The notes under the pieces: model-generated
The model's database searches: none
The model's input: only the letters and a program-made list of their open reading frames with translations
What the model was told of the DNA's origin: nothing
Assembly (NCBI RefSeq): GCF_002551245.1
Contig: NZ_NTGZ01000058.1
Span: 1-32,508, forward strand
DNA length: 32,508 bases
From: Streptomyces sp. rh34
Lineage (GTDB): Bacteria > Actinomycetota > Actinomycetes > Streptomycetales > Streptomycetaceae
Direction of reading: 5' to 3'
In this document: piece after piece, positions 1 through 8,115 of the stretch
How positions within the stretch are numbered: the first letter of the stretch is position 1
Layout of the letters: every line of letters begins with the position of its first letter
Position numbers and translations under genes: made by a program

Positions 1-19
1 AGATGTGTATAAGAGACAG
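1..19. other. Nextera/Tn5 mosaic-end adapter left in the assembly
   Basis: The first 19 bases are the transposase mosaic-end sequence used in Nextera libraries. Its reverse complement closes the window. It is technical sequence, not genomic. It supplies an artificial ATG at position 3 that opens a long spurious plus-strand frame. Confidence 0.97.
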
Positions 20-2321
20 GTCCACCGCTGAGGCTCTTGGCGGCCGGACCGCCCGGTCCACCGCCCAGGCCCGCGCGCTGGCCGCTGCCGGCGCCGTTCC
101 CGTTGCCCGCGAGCAGACCGCCCGGGGCGCCGGGCTGCTGACCGGGGCCCTGCTTGGACGGCGGCTGCTTGCCGCCGTGCGCGACGTCGACGGGCAGCAT
201 GACCAGCGCGGTCGTACCGCCGGAGTCGGAGGGGCGCAGCTGGATGCGGATGCCGTGACGCAGCGACAGCCGGCCGACCACGAACAGACCCATGCGGCGG
301 GAGACGGAGACGTCCACGGTGGGCGGCTGCGCGAGCCGCTCGTTGATCGCGGCGAGGTCCTCGGGGGAGAGGCCGATGCCGGTGTCGTGGATCTCGACGA
401 GCACGCGCCCGTCGGGCAGCGCGTGACCGGTGACCTTGACCTTCGTCTGCGGCGAGGAGAACGACGTGGCGTTCTCCAGCAGCTCGGCGAGCAGGTGCAC
501 GAGGTCGTTGACGACCCGGCCGGCGACCTCGGTGGCGGGCACAGCGGACAGCTCGATGCGCTCGTACTGCTCCACCTCGGAGGCGGCGGCACGGAGCACG
601 TCGACCAGTGGGACGGGCCGGGTCCACCGGCGTCCCGGCTCCTCGCCCGCGAGGACGAGGAGGTTCTCGCCGTTACGGCGCATACGGGTCGCGAGGTGGT
701 CGAGCTTGAAGAGCGAGGACAGCTGGTCCGGGTCGGCCTCGCGGGACTCCAGCTCGGAGATGAGCGAGAGCTGGCGCTGGATGAGGCCCTGGGAGCGGCG
801 CGAGAGGTTGGTGAACATCGCGTTGACGTTGCCCCGGAGGAGGGCCTGCTCGGCGGCGAGGCGGACGGCCTCACGGTGCACGTCGTCGAAGGCCGCGGCC
901 ACCTGGCCGATCTCGTCCCGGGAGTGCACGCCGACGGACTCCACGGAGGTGTCGACGTCCTGCGGGTCGGTCTCGGAGAGCTGCTTGACGAGCTCGGGCA
1001 GCCGGTCCTGGGCGACCCGGGTGGCGGTGTCCTGCAGACGCCGCAGCGAACGGATCATGGAGCGGGCCACCACGAAGGCGCCGACGAGCGAGACGCCGAG
1101 CACGATGAGGATGACCGCACCGTTGATGATCGCCTCGCGCTGGGAGGCCTGGCGCAGCTCGCGGGCCTTGGCCTCCATGTCGCTGAGGAGGGTGGCCTCG
1201 ATCGTCTCCATGGCCTTGATCTTGATGGTGCTCTGGTCGTACCAGTCGAGGTACGACCGGACCTGCTTGCCCTCGATCCCGTTCGTGGTGTCCAGGATCC
1301 GCTTGGCGTACATGTTCCCGGCGTTGATCTCCGGGTTGCCGTTGTCCAGGGGAGCCATGAGCTCCTCGGCGCTCTCCCCGGTCGTCCCGTAGATCGTCTT
1401 GAACGAGGTGAGGGCCCGGGACTCCTTGGCGAGCGCGTTGGAGCCGAACTGCCGGTCGTTCGGGTTGAGGTGCGGCTCCTTCACCGAACCGCCCGGCAGC
1501 GCCGCGGCGATGACCGCGCGCTGGACCGAGGCGTACTCCTTGGCGGAGGAGAACGCCGCCAGGGCCCGGGTCCGCTTGATCATGTCCGGGTTGCTGGTCG
1601 CCTGCGCCATGTCCTGCGAGAGGCTCAGCAGCGAGGTGATCAGCTGGTTGTACTGGTCGATGGTGTTGAGGCTCGGCGCGCCCTCTTCGTACGCCGTCTT
1701 GCGGATCGTACGGATGGTGCCGAGCTGGGAGGCGATCTGCGAGATGCTCGCGTGGATGCTGTCGAGCGCCTCGTCGCCCTCGGAGTCACCGATCGAGTCG
1801 GTCTCGTCGAGGAAGGCGTCCTTGGCCCGGTCGGTCTTGTCCCGGGGCCCGGTGACCTTGTAGTCGGTGGGCTTGGACTTGTTCGACAGCGGACCGGCCG
1901 ACTGGTCGCGCTCCACCTGCAGCGCCTGGGCGAGCGAGGTCGCCTGCTTGGTCATCTTGGTCAGCAGCTGCATGTGCTCCAGCTGCTGCTTGTCGGTCAT
2001 GGACTCGTTGATCCTCAGACCGCCCAGGCTGGTCGCGACGACCACGGGGAGAGCGAGGAGCGAGACCAGACGCGTGCTGATGCTCCAGTTACGGAGCGCT
2101 ACGCGCGAACCCGTGTCGACCGGGCCGCGCGGTTGCGCGGGCGTGTTCGGCTCCGCGCCGCCGCTCGTCGTGGAGCCCGAGCGCTGCGCACGGTCGCTGT
2201 TGTCGCCGGCACCGGCCGGCCCGGGGTTCTGGGCGTGCTGGGGCGAGGAACCGCGGTCGGTCCCGCCGCGCGGCTCCTGTTCCGCCGGAGCGCTGCCATC
2301 CCTCTTGAAACGTCCCTGCAC
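20..2321 (-). CDS. cvnA1: NIT-domain sensor histidine kinase, conservon CvnA type (3' end missing)
   Basis: Membrane sensor kinase whose 3' end is cut by the contig edge; about 767 codons remain. A Pro/Ser/Gly-rich N-terminal tail of about 75 residues leads into TM1 (about 77-100), an extracellular nitrate/nitrite-sensing (NIT)-like helical domain (100-395), TM2 (395-420) and HAMP (422-475). The dimerisation region contains LDHLATR, with the candidate phospho-His near 542. The ATPase has the N-box LLENAT near 612, DTGIGL near 643 and GLFVVGRL near 680, and the visible C-terminus is Gly/Gln-rich. The start is GTG at 2321, with AGAGG upstream. From memory the position fits CvnA1 (SCO5544), which heads an operon with a roadblock protein, a DUF742 protein and a small GTPase; those would lie beyond the contig end. 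The ligand is unknown. Confidence 0.9.
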
Positions 2322-2907
2322 TAGCGTCGCAACCTCTGGACCAGGCGTCCCGCCCGCGTGTGCGGACAAGAACGGTGTCGGCGTCGTGGGGCACTGGACG
2401 TGCCCCATGGGTGGTCGTATGAGTGACCGGCGTGCTTCCCCCTCCCGCCGCCACTCGGCGCTGCGTTGCGCCCCTGCGCGCCGGATCCTGAAACCCGCGG
2501 CGGTGCGTGGAATTCCAGCACAGTGCAGGATCTCCAACAAGGCCCATGTACCGGGCTGTGACCTGGGTGACACGTTGTGATGAACGGGTAACAAGCAGTG
2601 GAGAGTGATCATGGGCAAAGCGGACCATTGAGGAGGAGTCGCCTAGGGGTAGGGGGTGTCCCAGTCGCGACGATCAGGAGCGGAATGGTGGATTCAGTGA
2701 TGCAATGTCCGTTTTCTGGACCAAGGTCAACTGTCCATTATGGGGCAATTGTCTATTAGTTCGTGAGCAAACTCACACGATGATCGTCGCCTCATCCCGG
2801 CTCCGGCGGGGAATCGGATGTTTAGCCTGACGCTTTACAGGGATGGCGAATCCGACAAGCCGGCGCCGCGACGAGCGACGCCCTCACCGACAGGGTCCTG
2901 ACCGCAG
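2322..2907. promoter_or_regulatory. 586-bp divergent intergenic region with operator-like motifs
   Basis: No convincing gene is seen here. It separates the minus-strand kinase from the plus-strand NPRRT gene and must hold both promoters. A symmetric GTGAC-N6-GACAC lies at 2558-2573. An unusually AT-rich patch (about 2690-2815) holds near-direct repeats TGTCCATTA (2732-2740) and TGTCTATTA (2750-2758), followed by GTGAGcaaaCTCAC (2763-2776). I could not fix -10 and -35 boxes with confidence. Confidence 0.5.
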
Positions 2908-3090
2908 ATGAAGACGACGACGATGTTCCGCAACATTGCCAACCCCCGGCGCACCACGCTGGCGCACCTCAAGGACGCCGAAGCGCTGCGTACGCCCCCC
3001 CAGCCGGAGCACGCCGCCGACCTGCCGACCGTGACGGCCAACCCGCGCCGCACCATCCTGATGGAAGCCCCGGTCACGGCCGCCCGGTAA
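2908..3090 (+). CDS. 60-residue protein with duplicated NPRRT motif, function unknown
   Basis: A small ORF of 60 residues starting with ATG. Its clearest property is an internal duplication: ANPRRTTL at residues 11-18 and ANPRRTIL at 44-51, each preceded by a short hydrophobic/Thr stretch and separated by an acidic, Pro-rich spacer. There is no signal peptide, membrane segment or cysteine. Only a weak Shine-Dalgarno-like GGG lies upstream. The gene stands alone after a long AT-rich regulatory region that suggests regulated expression. I believe similar NPRRT peptides exist in other streptomycetes at this locus, but I know of no assigned function. It could be a regulatory peptide or a small structural protein. 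A RiPP precursor is possible but unsupported, because no modification enzyme is nearby. Confidence 0.65.
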   Translation: MKTTTMFRNIANPRRTTLAHLKDAEALRTPPQPEHAADLPTVTANPRRTILMEAPVTAAR

Positions 3091-3141
3091 TACCCGGACG
3101 GCTCCCCCTCCATACGCGAGGCTGTCCCCTCTCACCGCGCC

Positions 3142-3305
3142 AGCGCCTCGCCCGGCGCGGATCGCCCCGTCGCGCCGCCCAGCAGGCACGCTCGCGGCGT
3201 TGGCCAAACGCCCTGGTAGCTCCGCTGCAAGGGCCTTCGGCCGCCTTGCGATCGCACGCACTGGACGACGCTCCTTTTGGGACGATCCGCGCCGGGCGAG
3301 GCGCT
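3142..3305. repeat. 164-bp element with perfect 23-bp terminal inverted repeats
   Basis: The 23 bases at 3142-3164 are the exact reverse complement of 3283-3305. The 118 bp between them contain two further hairpins: GGCGTT/AACGCC (3196-3212) and GCAAGG/CCTTGC with an inner GGCC/GGCC (3227-3249). There is no room for a transposase. It looks like a MITE-like or REP-like element, or a cloverleaf-folding leader RNA. A TAGCCT box (3305-3310), a possible -10 for the downstream FAH gene, abuts the right arm. No clear target-site duplication was found. Confidence 0.75.
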
Positions 3306-3358
3306 AGCCTGGAGCGTCAGTCTTCAGTCAGCCAGCAAGTGAGGGGCGACAGCATCCC

Positions 3359-4144
3359 GTGCGCATCGCCAGGTTCTCCATCGACGGCAATGTCGCCTTC
3401 GGCGCCGTCGAGGGACAGGGCACCGTGGAATCCGGTGACCTCGTCCTCGACATCATCAAGGGCATTCCGTACGCCGACTTCGAGCTCTCGGGCACCAAGG
3501 TCCCGCTGAACAAGGTCAGGCTGCTGCCCCCCGTGCTCCCCAACAAGGTCGTGGCCATCGGCCGCAACTACGCCGAGCACGCCGCCGAACTCGGCCACGA
3601 GGTCCCCGACGCGCCGATCACCTTCTTCAAGCCCACCACCTCGGTGATCGGCTCCGGCGACGCGATCGAGTACCCCTCCTTCTCCGACGAGGTGCACTAC
3701 GAGGCCGAGCTGGCCGTGGTCATCGGCCGCATGTGCCGTGAGGTCCCCCGCGAGCGGGTCAAGGACGTCATCCTCGGCTACACCTGCGCCAACGACGTCA
3801 CCGCCCGCGATGTGCAGCAGCGCGAGAAGCAGTGGGCCCGCGCCAAGGGCTTCGACACCTCCTGCCCGCTGGGCCCCTGGGTGGAGACCGACGTGGACCC
3901 CCACGACCTCACCATCCAGGCGACGGTCAACGGAGAGCAGCGACAGCTCGGCCGCACCAGTGACATGGTCCGCTCCATCGAGGACCTGATCGTCCACATC
4001 ACGGAGGCCATGACGCTGCTCCCGGGCGATGTGATCCTCACGGGCACCCCCGCGGGGGTCGGCCCCCTGCACGTCGGCGACGAGGTCGCCGTCACCATCG
4101 AAGGCATCGGCACTCTCACCAACAAGGTGATCAAGCGTGGCTAA
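3359..4144 (+). CDS. Fumarylacetoacetate hydrolase (FAH) family protein
   Basis: A soluble FAH-fold enzyme of 261 residues. Members hydrolyse or decarboxylate 2-oxo acid substrates using a divalent metal. Metal ligands fit E115 and E117 (HYEAEL) and D146 (CANDVTARD). Other family blocks are [14 protein letters not shown] (66-79), the FFKP loop (89-92), the RDVQQ helix and the C-terminal TGTPAGVGP segment. It starts at GTG 3359 with GAGGGG 13 nt upstream; translation begins directly in the FAH core. It overlaps gltX by 8 bp, so the two are translationally coupled. The same pairing occurs next to the GluRS gene in mycobacteria. The true substrate cannot be read from sequence; oxaloacetate decarboxylase or 2-hydroxyhepta-diene-dioate isomerase activity are common guesses. 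Confidence 0.93.
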   Translation: MRIARFSIDGNVAFGAVEGQGTVESGDLVLDIIKGIPYADFELSGTKVPLNKVRLLPPVLPNKVVAIGRNYAEHAAELGHEVPDAPITFFKPTTSVIGSGDAIEYPSFSDEVHYEAELAVVIGRMCREVPRERVKDVILGYTCANDVTARDVQQREKQWARAKGFDTSCPLGPWVETDVDPHDLTIQATVNGEQRQLGRTSDMVRSIEDLIVHITEAMTLLPGDVILTGTPAGVGPLHVGDEVAVTIEGIGTLTNKVIKRG

Positions 4145-5612
4145 CGCACCAGTCCGTGTACGTTTCTGTCCCTCCCCGACCGGCAACCCGCACGTGGGCC
4201 TGGTCCGGACGGCGCTCTTCAACTGGGCCTTCGCCCGGCACCACCAGGGCACCCTGGTCTTCCGGATCGAGGACACCGACGCGGCGCGCGACTCCGAGGA
4301 GTCCTACCAGCAGCTGCTCGACTCGATGCGCTGGCTGGGCCTGGACTGGGACGAGGGCCCCGAGATCGGCGGCCCGCACGCCCCCTACCGCCAGTCGCAG
4401 CGGATGGACCTGTACAAGGACGTCGCCGAGAAGCTGCTCGCCGCCGGGTACGCCTACCCCTGCTACTGCACCACCGAGGAGCTGGACACCCGCCGCGACG
4501 CCGCCCGCGCCGCCGGCAAGCCGTCCGGCTACGACGGCCACTGCCGCGACCTCACCGCCGAGCAGAAGGCCGCGTACGAGGCCGAGGGCCGCAGCTCGAT
4601 CGTCCGCTTCCGGATGCCCGACGAGGCCATCACCTTCACCGACCTGGTCCGCGGCGACATCACCGTCCAGCCGGAGAACGTCCCGGACTACGGCATCGTC
4701 CGCGCCAACGGGGCCCCGCTCTACACGCTGGTCAACCCGGTCGACGACGCCCTGATGGAGATCACCCACGTCCTGCGCGGCGAGGACCTGCTCTCCTCCA
4801 CCCCGCGCCAGATCGCCCTGTACCGGGCGCTCATCGAGCTGGGCATCGCCAAGGACACCCCGGCCTTCGGCCACCTGCCGTACGTCATGGGCGAGGGCAA
4901 CAAGAAGCTCTCCAAGCGCGACCCGCAGGCTTCGCTCAACCTCTACCGCGAGCGCGGGTTCCTCCCCGAGGGCCTGCTGAACTACCTCTCGCTGCTCGGC
5001 TGGTCGATCGCCGAGGACCGGGACATCTTCTCGATGGACGAGCTGATCGCCGCGTTCGACATCAAGGACGTCAACGCCAACCCGGCCCGCTTCGACCTCA
5101 AGAAGTGCGAGCACATCAACGCCGAGCACATCCGCATGCTGGATGTGAAGGCCTTCACCGAGGCCTGCGGTCCCTGGCTCCGCGCGCCCTTCGCCCCCTG
5201 GGCCCCGGAGGCCTTCGATGCGGAGAAGTGGACGCGGATCGCCCCCTACGCCCAGACCCGGGTCACGGTGCTCTCCGACATCACCGACAACGTCGACTTC
5301 CTCTTCCTCGACGAGCCGGTGGAGGACGAGGCGTCCTGGACCAAGGCGATGAAGGGCGACCCGGCCGCGCTCCTGACCACGGCCCGCGCCAACCTGGAAG
5401 CGGCGGACTGGAGCGACCCGGAGTCCCTGAAGAACGCCGTCCTCACCGCCGGCGAGGCCCACGGACTCAAGCTCGGCAAGGCGCAGGCCCCGGTCCGCGT
5501 CGCCGTCACCGGCCGCACCGTCGGCCTCCCGCTCTTCGAGTCCCTGGAGATCCTGGGCCGCGACAGGAGCCTGGCCCGCGTGGACGCCGCACTGGCGAAG
5601 CTGACCGCGTAG
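4137..5612 (+). CDS. gltX: Glutamyl-tRNA synthetase (GluRS)
   Basis: A class I aminoacyl-tRNA synthetase of 491 residues that charges tRNA-Glu. In actinobacteria, which lack glutaminyl-tRNA synthetase, it also mischarges tRNA-Gln for GatCAB amidation. The HIGH-type signature is [10 protein letters not shown] (12-21) and the KMSKS-type loop is KLSKR (257-261). A zinc-binding type insertion starts with CYC near residue 109 and ends in GHC. The C-terminal helical anticodon-binding domain is complete. GTG at 4137 overlaps the upstream FAH stop. A strong hairpin terminator follows at 5630-5669. Five tRNA genes for exactly its two substrates lie about 0.9 kb downstream. Confidence 0.98.
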   Translation: MANAPVRVRFCPSPTGNPHVGLVRTALFNWAFARHHQGTLVFRIEDTDAARDSEESYQQLLDSMRWLGLDWDEGPEIGGPHAPYRQSQRMDLYKDVAEKLLAAGYAYPCYCTTEELDTRRDAARAAGKPSGYDGHCRDLTAEQKAAYEAEGRSSIVRFRMPDEAITFTDLVRGDITVQPENVPDYGIVRANGAPLYTLVNPVDDALMEITHVLRGEDLLSSTPRQIALYRALIELGIAKDTPAFGHLPYVMGEGNKKLSKRDPQASLNLYRERGFLPEGLLNYLSLLGWSIAEDRDIFSMDELIAAFDIKDVNANPARFDLKKCEHINAEHIRMLDVKAFTEACGPWLRAPFAPWAPEAFDAEKWTRIAPYAQTRVTVLSDITDNVDFLFLDEPVEDEASWTKAMKGDPAALLTTARANLEAADWSDPESLKNAVLTAGEAHGLKLGKAQAPVRVAVTGRTVGLPLFESLEILGRDRSLARVDAALAKLTA

Positions 5613-5629
5613 GCGACGAGCACGCCACC

Positions 5630-5669
5630 CCGAGGAGGGCCGCAGCCGACCGGCTGCGGCCCTCCTCGG
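5630..5669 (+). terminator. Terminator after gltX
   Basis: A perfect 19-bp stem (5630-5648 with 5651-5669) around a 2-nt loop, 17 bp after the gltX stop and without a T-tract, as is usual in Streptomyces. Confidence 0.85.
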
Positions 5670-5713
5670 CTTCTGCCCTCCGCCGGCGCCTCCGGGCGGC
5701 TACCGTGAGATCC

Positions 5714-6433
5714 ATGCCGATTCGAGCCGTGCTCTGGGACATCGACGACACGATCTTCGACTACTCGGGCGCCGACCGCACCGGAATGCGGCAACACCTG
5801 GAGCGCGAGGGCCTGCCCGAGGCGTATGCCTCGGTGGACGTGGCCCTCGATGCCTGGCGCGCGCTGAGCGTCCGGCACTGGGCGCGCATGACCGCCGGAG
5901 AGACGGACTTCCGCGGGCAGCGGCGGGACCGGGTACGGGAGTTCCTGTCGCAGGACCTGGAGGACACCGAGGCCGAGGCGTGGTTCGGACGGCACGCCGC
6001 TCACTACGAGGCCGCCTGGGCGCTCTTCCCGGACGTACTGCCCGTACTGGACCTGCTGGCCCGCGACTACCGGCACGGGATCCTGTCCAACGCCAACACC
6101 CACCACCAGCACCACAAGCTCACCGCGCTCGGCGTCCGCGACCGGTTCGAGTCGATGGTCTGCGCCGTGGAGCTGGGGATCTCCAAGCCGGAGGCCGGCG
6201 CCTTCCACGCGGCCTGCGAGGCGCTCGGGGTGGAGCCGCACGAGGTGGCGTACGTGGGCGACGAGCCCGACATCGACGCGAGCGGAGCCGTGGCCGCCGG
6301 GCTGACGGGGATCTGGCTCGACCGGCGGGGGAGGGGCGGGAGGCCGGACCTCGTGACGATCACCGGGCTCGACCAGCTCCCCGGCCTGCTGGCGGGCGAT
6401 ACCCGTTTTGGAGCGCCGGACACCTTCGGGTAA
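5714..6433 (+). CDS. HAD-superfamily hydrolase
   Basis: A cytoplasmic phosphatase-type hydrolase of 239 residues. HAD motif I is DIDDT (nucleophile D9, acid D11), motif II is in ILSNAN, the motif III lysine is in GISKPE and motif IV is GDEPDID. A helical cap of the HAD-IA type lies between motifs I and II. The substrate is unknown; small phosphorylated metabolites are typical. The start is ATG 5714. No Shine-Dalgarno is seen, but TACCGT lies at 5701-5706, seven bases before the ATG, suggesting a leaderless mRNA. The stop codon overlaps a candidate -10 box for the tRNA operon. Confidence 0.93.
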   Translation: MPIRAVLWDIDDTIFDYSGADRTGMRQHLEREGLPEAYASVDVALDAWRALSVRHWARMTAGETDFRGQRRDRVREFLSQDLEDTEAEAWFGRHAAHYEAAWALFPDVLPVLDLLARDYRHGILSNANTHHQHHKLTALGVRDRFESMVCAVELGISKPEAGAFHAACEALGVEPHEVAYVGDEPDIDASGAVAAGLTGIWLDRRGRGGRPDLVTITGLDQLPGLLAGDTRFGAPDTFG

Positions 6434-6436
6434 TGT
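6408..6436 (+). promoter_or_regulatory. Candidate promoter of the tRNA operon
   Basis: TTGGAG (6408-6413), a 17-bp spacer and TAATGT (6431-6436). The -10 overlaps the TAA stop of the HAD gene, and no better site is seen before the first tRNA at 6522. This is a motif match only. Confidence 0.5.
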
Positions 6437-6521
6437 TCTTTCTGCGCCGCCCGAGCGGGCCGAAAAGATCCGGCCGGGAGCGCAGACAGAAGTGAGGCCC
6501 CCACCAGGGGTTGCATTTCAA

Positions 6522-6593
6522 TGGGCTATGGTGTAATTGGCAACACTACGGTTTCTGGTACCGTCATTCTAGGTTCGAGTCCTGGTAGCCCAG
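6522..6593 (+). tRNA. tRNA-Gln (anticodon CTG)
   Basis: 72-nt cloverleaf. The acceptor stem is TGGGCTA/TAGCCCA, with discriminator G. The anticodon stem ACGGT/ACCGT encloses loop TTCTGGT, giving anticodon CTG. The T-arm carries GGTTCGAGTCC. No CCA is encoded. It is identical to the copy at 6850-6921. Confidence 0.97.
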
Positions 6594-6631
6594 CGCAAGA
6601 CCAAGCAGTACGAGCAAGATCAGCAGGACAA

Positions 6632-6704
6632 GCCCCCGTTGTGTAGCGGCCTAGCACGCTGCCCTCTCACGGCAGTAGCGCCGGTTCGAATCCGGTCGGG
6701 GGTA
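6632..6704 (+). tRNA. tRNA-Glu (anticodon CTC), copy 1
   Basis: 73-nt cloverleaf. The acceptor is GCCCCCG/CGGGGGT with a G-T pair at the end and discriminator A. The anticodon stem CTGCC/GGCAG encloses loop CTCTCAC, giving CTC. The T-arm carries GGTTCGAATCC. No CCA is encoded. Confidence 0.97.
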
Positions 6705-6764
6705 CAGATCCTTCCCGCGAGAACACCTGGGTCGCACCCACGTTTTCGATGCAGGATCGCTAGG

Positions 6765-6837
6765 GCCCCCGTTGTGTAGCGGCCTAGCACGCTGCCCTCT
6801 CACGGCAGTAGCGCCGGTTCGAATCCGGTCGGGGGTA
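6765..6837 (+). tRNA. tRNA-Glu (anticodon CTC), copy 2
   Basis: Identical in sequence to 6632-6704. The 60-bp spacer before it carries GATCCT and AGGATC arms that could form a processing hairpin. Confidence 0.97.
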
Positions 6838-6849
6838 CTTGTCACACCA

Positions 6850-6921
6850 TGGGCTATGGTGTAATTGGCAACACTACGGTTTCTGGTACCGTCATTCTAG
6901 GTTCGAGTCCTGGTAGCCCAG
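6850..6921 (+). tRNA. tRNA-Gln (anticodon CTG), copy 2
   Basis: Identical in sequence to 6522-6593. Only 12 bp separate it from the preceding tRNA-Glu, so the two are co-transcribed. Confidence 0.97.
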
Positions 6922-6941
6922 CGCAAGTCAGCAGTAACCAC

Positions 6942-7014
6942 GCCCCCGTTGTGTAGCGGCCTAGCACGCTGCCCTCTCACGGCAGTAGCGCCGGTTCGAA
7001 TCCGGTCGGGGGTA
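6942..7014 (+). tRNA. tRNA-Glu (anticodon CTC), copy 3
   Basis: Identical to the other two Glu copies. It is the last gene of the tRNA operon and a terminator hairpin follows 15 bp later. Confidence 0.97.
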
Positions 7015-7029
7015 CAACAGAGCAGTACA

Positions 7030-7061
7030 GGAAGGCCCTTCACTTCGGTGGGGGGCCTTCC
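7030..7061 (+). terminator. Terminator of the tRNA operon
   Basis: GGAAGGCCC (7030-7038) pairs with GGGCCTTCC (7053-7061) around a 14-nt loop, directly after the last tRNA. Confidence 0.8.
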
Positions 7062-7223
7062 CGCTTGTCCGGAGCGTGGCACTCCGCGCCAAGTCACCCG
7101 CCCCGCACCGTGGTTGCGCCCGGCAGTGGTCGCGCCGGAGGGGAGGCCCGGAAAGGGAAATGGGCCGCCACGACGCTGGGGCGGCCTTCCGGAAGTTCGG
7201 TCAGGAGGAAGTGGCGTACGGCG

Positions 7224-7940
7224 TCAGCCCGTGCGGCGCAGGGCCTCGCTCAGCCGCGCCGCGGAGTCGATGACCGCCTGGGCGTGCATCCGGCCCGGGT
7301 GGCGGGTCAGCCGCTCGATCGGCCCGGAGACCGAGACCGCCGCGACCACCCGGTTCGAGGGGCCGCGCACCGGAGCGGAGACCGAGGCGACGCCCGGCTC
7401 CCGCTCACCGATCGACTGGGCCCAGCCCCGCCGCCGTACGCCGGAGAGCGCCGTCGCCGTGAACCTGGCGCCCTGGAGGCCCCGGTGCAGACGCTCCGGC
7501 TCTTCCCAGGCCATCAGGATCTGGGCGGAGGAGCCCGCCTTCATCGTGAGGGTCGAGCCGACCGGCACCGTGTCCCGGAGGCCCGACAGCCGTTCCGCCG
7601 CCGCCACGCAGATGCGCATGTCGCCCTGCCGGCGGTAGAGCTGCGCGCTCTCGCCGGTGATGTCGCGCAGGTGGGTGAGCACCGGTCCGGCCGTGGCCAG
7701 CAGGCGGTCCTCGCCCGCCGCGGCTGCCAGTTCCGACAGTCGGGGGCCGAGAATGAACCGGCCCTGCATATCCCTCGCCACCATCCGGTGGTGTTCCAGT
7801 GCCACGGCCAGTCGATGGGCCGTGGGCCGTGCGAGCCCGGTCGCCGCGACCAGCCCGGCGAGGGTGGCCGGACCGGACTCCAGGGCGCTCAATACCAGAG
7901 CTGCCTTGTCGAGAACGCCGACGCCGCTAGAGTTGTCCAT
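7224..7940 (-). CDS. ndgR: IclR-family regulator NdgR, amino-acid biosynthesis
   Basis: A DNA-binding regulator of 238 residues. The N-terminal winged helix (about 10-65, containing GLARPTAHRLAVALE) is followed by an IclR effector-binding domain (80-235, with RDTVPVGS and an ARFTATAL segment). In S. coelicolor and S. clavuligerus this orthologue, adjacent and divergent to leuC, controls leucine and other amino-acid genes and influences antibiotic production. I chose ATG 7940 because GGGAG lies 9 nt upstream and the protein then begins MDNSSGVGVLDKA, the family's usual N-terminus. A longer open frame to 8195 runs into leuC on the other strand and is rejected. Regulation is probably from the shared 175-bp region with leuC, including autoregulation. 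Confidence 0.95.
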   Translation of the reverse strand: MDNSSGVGVLDKAALVLSALESGPATLAGLVAATGLARPTAHRLAVALEHHRMVARDMQGRFILGPRLSELAAAAGEDRLLATAGPVLTHLRDITGESAQLYRRQGDMRICVAAAERLSGLRDTVPVGSTLTMKAGSSAQILMAWEEPERLHRGLQGARFTATALSGVRRRGWAQSIGEREPGVASVSAPVRGPSNRVVAAVSVSGPIERLTRHPGRMHAQAVIDSAARLSEALRRTG

Positions 7941-8115
7941 ACGACGATACTCCCGTCTCACTCTGTGAAACGCAAGTTCAATTTTCGGCGGAAGTTGCGA
8001 ACCTGTGGAGGCGGCCGCACGACGGCTCGTAGCCACCGCCCCGCACGGGGGTTCCGGACGGAGGCGCACCGAATCTCTAGTTGGGCCGGCGAAGAAGCCG
8101 GCCGGAGGGAAAGCG
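7941..8115. promoter_or_regulatory. Divergent ndgR-leuC control region
   Basis: An imperfect inverted repeat, CGCAAGTT (7971-7978) and AAGTTGCG (7992-7999), with a 13-bp AT-rich centre, is a candidate NdgR operator. A perfect 7-bp hairpin GGCCGGC/GCCGGCC (8084-8103) ends one base before the leuC Shine-Dalgarno GGAGGG (8104-8109). It could limit ribosome access. Confidence 0.5.

Noticed and set aside
3..2324. 773-residue plus-strand frame
   Set aside because: It is the antisense shadow of the sensor kinase, and its ATG is inside the sequencing adapter.
2089..2628. 179-residue minus-strand frame upstream of the kinase
   Set aside because: Overlaps the kinase N-terminus in another frame, with no motif; the kinase start at GTG 2321 explains the region.
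2609..2629. Six-codon frame MGKADH in the kinase-NPRRT gap
   Set aside because: Too short and with no Shine-Dalgarno in front; chance is sufficient.
3142..3305. Intact insertion sequence
   Set aside because: Only 164 bp, no transposase frame, no visible target duplication; kept only as a repeat element.
4131..5462. 443-residue minus-strand frame opposite gltX
   Set aside because: High-GC codon-position artefact: gltX on the other strand is unmistakable over its full length.
6522..7014. Repeated sequence block resembling a repeat array
   Set aside because: The repeats are complete tRNA genes with cloverleaf structure, not CRISPR repeats.
8005..8115. In-frame GTG upstream extension of leuC
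   Set aside because: It would add residues not typical of LeuC and would bypass the strong Shine-Dalgarno at 8104-8109.
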